From positions 62,001 to 126,000 of the forward strand of contig JACRJI010000008.1 in assembly GCA_016235665.1 (NCBI GenBank): a DNA stretch of 64,000 nucleotides. Reading direction: 5' to 3'. How positions within the stretch are numbered: the stretch's first letter is position 1; every line of letters begins with the position of its first letter. The notes beneath the pieces are model-generated. The model was not told the DNA's origin. It made no database searches and saw nothing but the letters and a program-made list of their open reading frames with translations. The position numbers were made by a program, and so were the translations under genes. The stretch comes from a candidate division TA06 bacterium. Lineage in GTDB: Bacteria; Edwardsbacteria; AC1; EtOH8. Below are positions 62,343-64,000 of this stretch, piece by piece.

Positions 62343-64000
62343 TCACTTGATAACTATATTAATTAGTTTACCTTGTATCAACAATACTTTAAGTATTTCT
62401 TTACCTTTAACCATTTCCGCTATTTTATTGTTTTCCAATGCTTTAGTTTTTATAATATCTTCATTTAAGCCCGCTGATATGACCATCTTCTCGCGAACCT
62501 TTCCATTAACTTGAATAACCAGTGTTATCTCATTGTCTTTGGCAACATTAGCATCAAAAGACGGCCATTGTGCCTTGTAAATGGTCCCTTTGCCGCCTAT
62601 CTCCTGCCAAAGCTCCTCGGCCATGTGCGGGGCGAACGGCGCCATCATCAGCACCACGTTCTCCAGGATCTCGGCCAGAATTGCCTCGTTGGCTGGCCCC
62701 TTGCGCTCCTGTTCCACCGGCTGCCAGTAGTCGTATAGCTCGTTCAAAAGCTCCATCAAGGCGGCAATGGCGGTATTGAACTGGAATCCTGCTATATGTC
62801 CGTCCACCTTGTGCATGGTCTGATGCAGTTTACGGCGGACCTGGGCCTCCCTTCCGGTCATTTCCTTGGGAAGGGCCTCCCTCCAGTCCTTTTTATAATG
62901 CGGCAGGGCGGCGTCCAGCCACTTCCAGGTCCGGTTAAGGAAGCGGTAGGAACCGTTGATGCTTTCCTCCGACCACTGGACATCATCCTCGAACGGTGCC
63001 ACGAACATCTCAAATATTCTCAGGCTGTCCACCCCGTACTTGTGGGCGATCTCCTCCGGGGTCACCACGTTTCCCTTGGACTTTGACATCCGGGCCCAGC
63101 GCCATACGATCTGGTCCCGGGGAAAGCCCTCCAGGTCCTCGGGCTTCAGCACTATCCAGTCAAGGATCTTCTCGGAGTCATCAGATCCCTCTGAGCTTTT
63201 GGGTTTTCTTCCCGGGGTGTGGGCCAGCAGGGATCCCTGGTTCTTAAGTATCTTGAAAGGCTCCTGGAAGCTGATGTACCCGGCGTCATAAAGCACCTTG
63301 GTCCAGAACCGGGCATACAACAGGTGCGACCGGGCATGCTCGATGCCTCCGGCATACAGGTCCACCGGCATCCAGTAGGCCATCTTTTCCCTATTGGCGA
63401 ACTCCCGGTCATTGTGGGGATCGGCGAAACGGAAGAAATACCACGACGAGCAGGCATAGCCGCCCATGGTATCGGTCTCCCGCTTAGCGGCTTCGCCGCA
63501 TTTGGGGCATTTGGTATTGACGAATTCAGGGATGCCGGCCAGCGGCGACTCACCGGTCCCGGATGGCTTGTAGTTCTCCACCTCGGGCAGGGCCACCGGC
63601 AATTGGTCCTCGGGTACAGGCACCTCACCGCACTTGGGGCAATGAATTATGGGTATGGGGGCGCCCCAATAACGTTGTCGTGAGATCAGCCAGTCCCTCA
63701 ACCGGTAATTTACAGTGTGATGCCCTATCTTCTGTTCTTCCAGCCATTTGGTGATGGTGGCCTTGAAATCAGAGGTCTTCATCCCGTCATATTTGCCGGA
63801 ATTGACCGCCAGGCCCTCCTCGGGCTCGGCCTGGGCCAGCTCGTGGACCTTGCCGTCCCTGCTGACCACCTGGATGATGGGCAGGTTGAAATTTTTGGCG
63901 AACTCAAAATCCCGGGTATCGTGCCCCGGTACGCACATAATGGCCCCGGTGCCGTAGCCCATCATCACGTAATCGGCGATCCACACCGGCACTTCCTTAT
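62343..64000 (-). CDS. leuS: Leucyl-tRNA synthetase (3' part; runs off the window)
   Basis: Minus strand, 551 C-terminal residues visible; the frame continues beyond base 64000 (KEVPVWIADY at the edge). Class I aminoacyl-tRNA synthetase that charges tRNA-Leu. The visible part begins in the CP1 editing domain (GYGTGAIMCVPGHDTRDFEFA), then a zinc-ribbon-like insertion (CPKCGEVPVPEDQLPV and CPKCGEAA), WYFFRFADPHNDREF, and the KMSKS loop as RMSKSKGNVVTPEEI, followed by the anticodon-binding helical domain and the small C-terminal domain (ITLVIQVNGKVREKM). The KMSKS Lys is Arg at the first position, a common variant. Confidence 0.96.
   Translation of the reverse strand, partial: KEVPVWIADYVMMGYGTGAIMCVPGHDTRDFEFAKNFNLPIIQVVSRDGKVHELAQAEPEEGLAVNSGKYDGMKTSDFKATITKWLEEQKIGHHTVNYRLRDWLISRQRYWGAPIPIIHCPKCGEVPVPEDQLPVALPEVENYKPSGTGESPLAGIPEFVNTKCPKCGEAAKRETDTMGGYACSSWYFFRFADPHNDREFANREKMAYWMPVDLYAGGIEHARSHLLYARFWTKVLYDAGYISFQEPFKILKNQGSLLAHTPGRKPKSSEGSDDSEKILDWIVLKPEDLEGFPRDQIVWRWARMSKSKGNVVTPEEIAHKYGVDSLRIFEMFVAPFEDDVQWSEESINGSYRFLNRTWKWLDAALPHYKKDWREALPKEMTGREAQVRRKLHQTMHKVDGHIAGFQFNTAIAALMELLNELYDYWQPVEQERKGPANEAILAEILENVVLMMAPFAPHMAEELWQEIGGKGTIYKAQWPSFDANVAKDNEITLVIQVNGKVREKMVISAGLNEDIIKTKALENNKIAEMVKGKEILKVLLIQGKLINIVIK

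Overview
The window is a gene-dense piece of a Gram-negative bacterial chromosome with GC visibly above 50%. Outer-membrane beta-barrels, lipoproteins, an LpxL-type acyltransferase and Por/type IX (T9SS) C-terminal sorting domains point to the FCB superphylum or a nearby candidate phylum (TA06/Edwardsbacteria or WOR-3 would fit). The lineage is inferred from gene content only. Core genes are on the plus strand up to about 60.8 kb and on the minus strand after that.

Layout. 1-8.1 kb is a compact housekeeping run: the end of a peptidase/TolB-propeller/barrel protein, rsmD, coaD, obgE, a HEAT protein, dprA, a diguanylate cyclase and a DUF362 ferredoxin-like protein. After a 430-bp gap with repeats, 8.6-16.3 kb holds a lipid A-type acyltransferase, a dGTPase, the pilus/T2S ATPase, an AT-rich small membrane gene, a thioesterase, a DUF3795/phospholipase-D-like pair, rimO and prepilin peptidase. 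16.3-33.2 kb is a surface-secretion locus: a PorU-like C25 peptidase, a PorV-like barrel with a large insert, an M6 metalloprotease cargo, a DUF5683-like protein, a lipoprotein, a large outer-membrane protein and a BamA/TamA protein. Its start carries a sigma70-type promoter and a structured leader with mutually exclusive antiterminator and terminator hairpins, an attenuator or riboswitch architecture.

33.4-56 kb holds further T9SS-type cargo: a giant protein with a ComEC-like metallo-beta-lactamase domain, a lamin-tail/OB-fold protein, a Big_5/OB-fold protein and a PHP phosphoesterase. Between them are tRNA-Arg(CCU), a sugar ABC importer (two permeases and a binding lipoprotein), three small barrels, a helix-hairpin-helix outer-membrane protein, a 5'-nucleotidase and a RecJ-like DHH protein. 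56-60.8 kb has the MsmK/UgpC-type ATPase that probably powers the importer, a TPR protein behind a perfect-consensus promoter, a GH57 amylase-type enzyme and a GspJ-like pseudopilin. The right end carries a truncated methyltransferase remnant, then on the minus strand a DUF4350-like exported protein and the 3' part of leuS, each followed by the same 29-bp terminator.

How the genes may work together (inference): the Por-like genes would export and anchor the C-terminally tagged proteins. Several of these, with the HhH barrel, 5'-nucleotidase, DHH exonuclease, DprA and the pilus genes, make a surface nucleic-acid capture or salvage module plausible. The importer ATPase and GH57 enzyme suggest alpha-glucan use.
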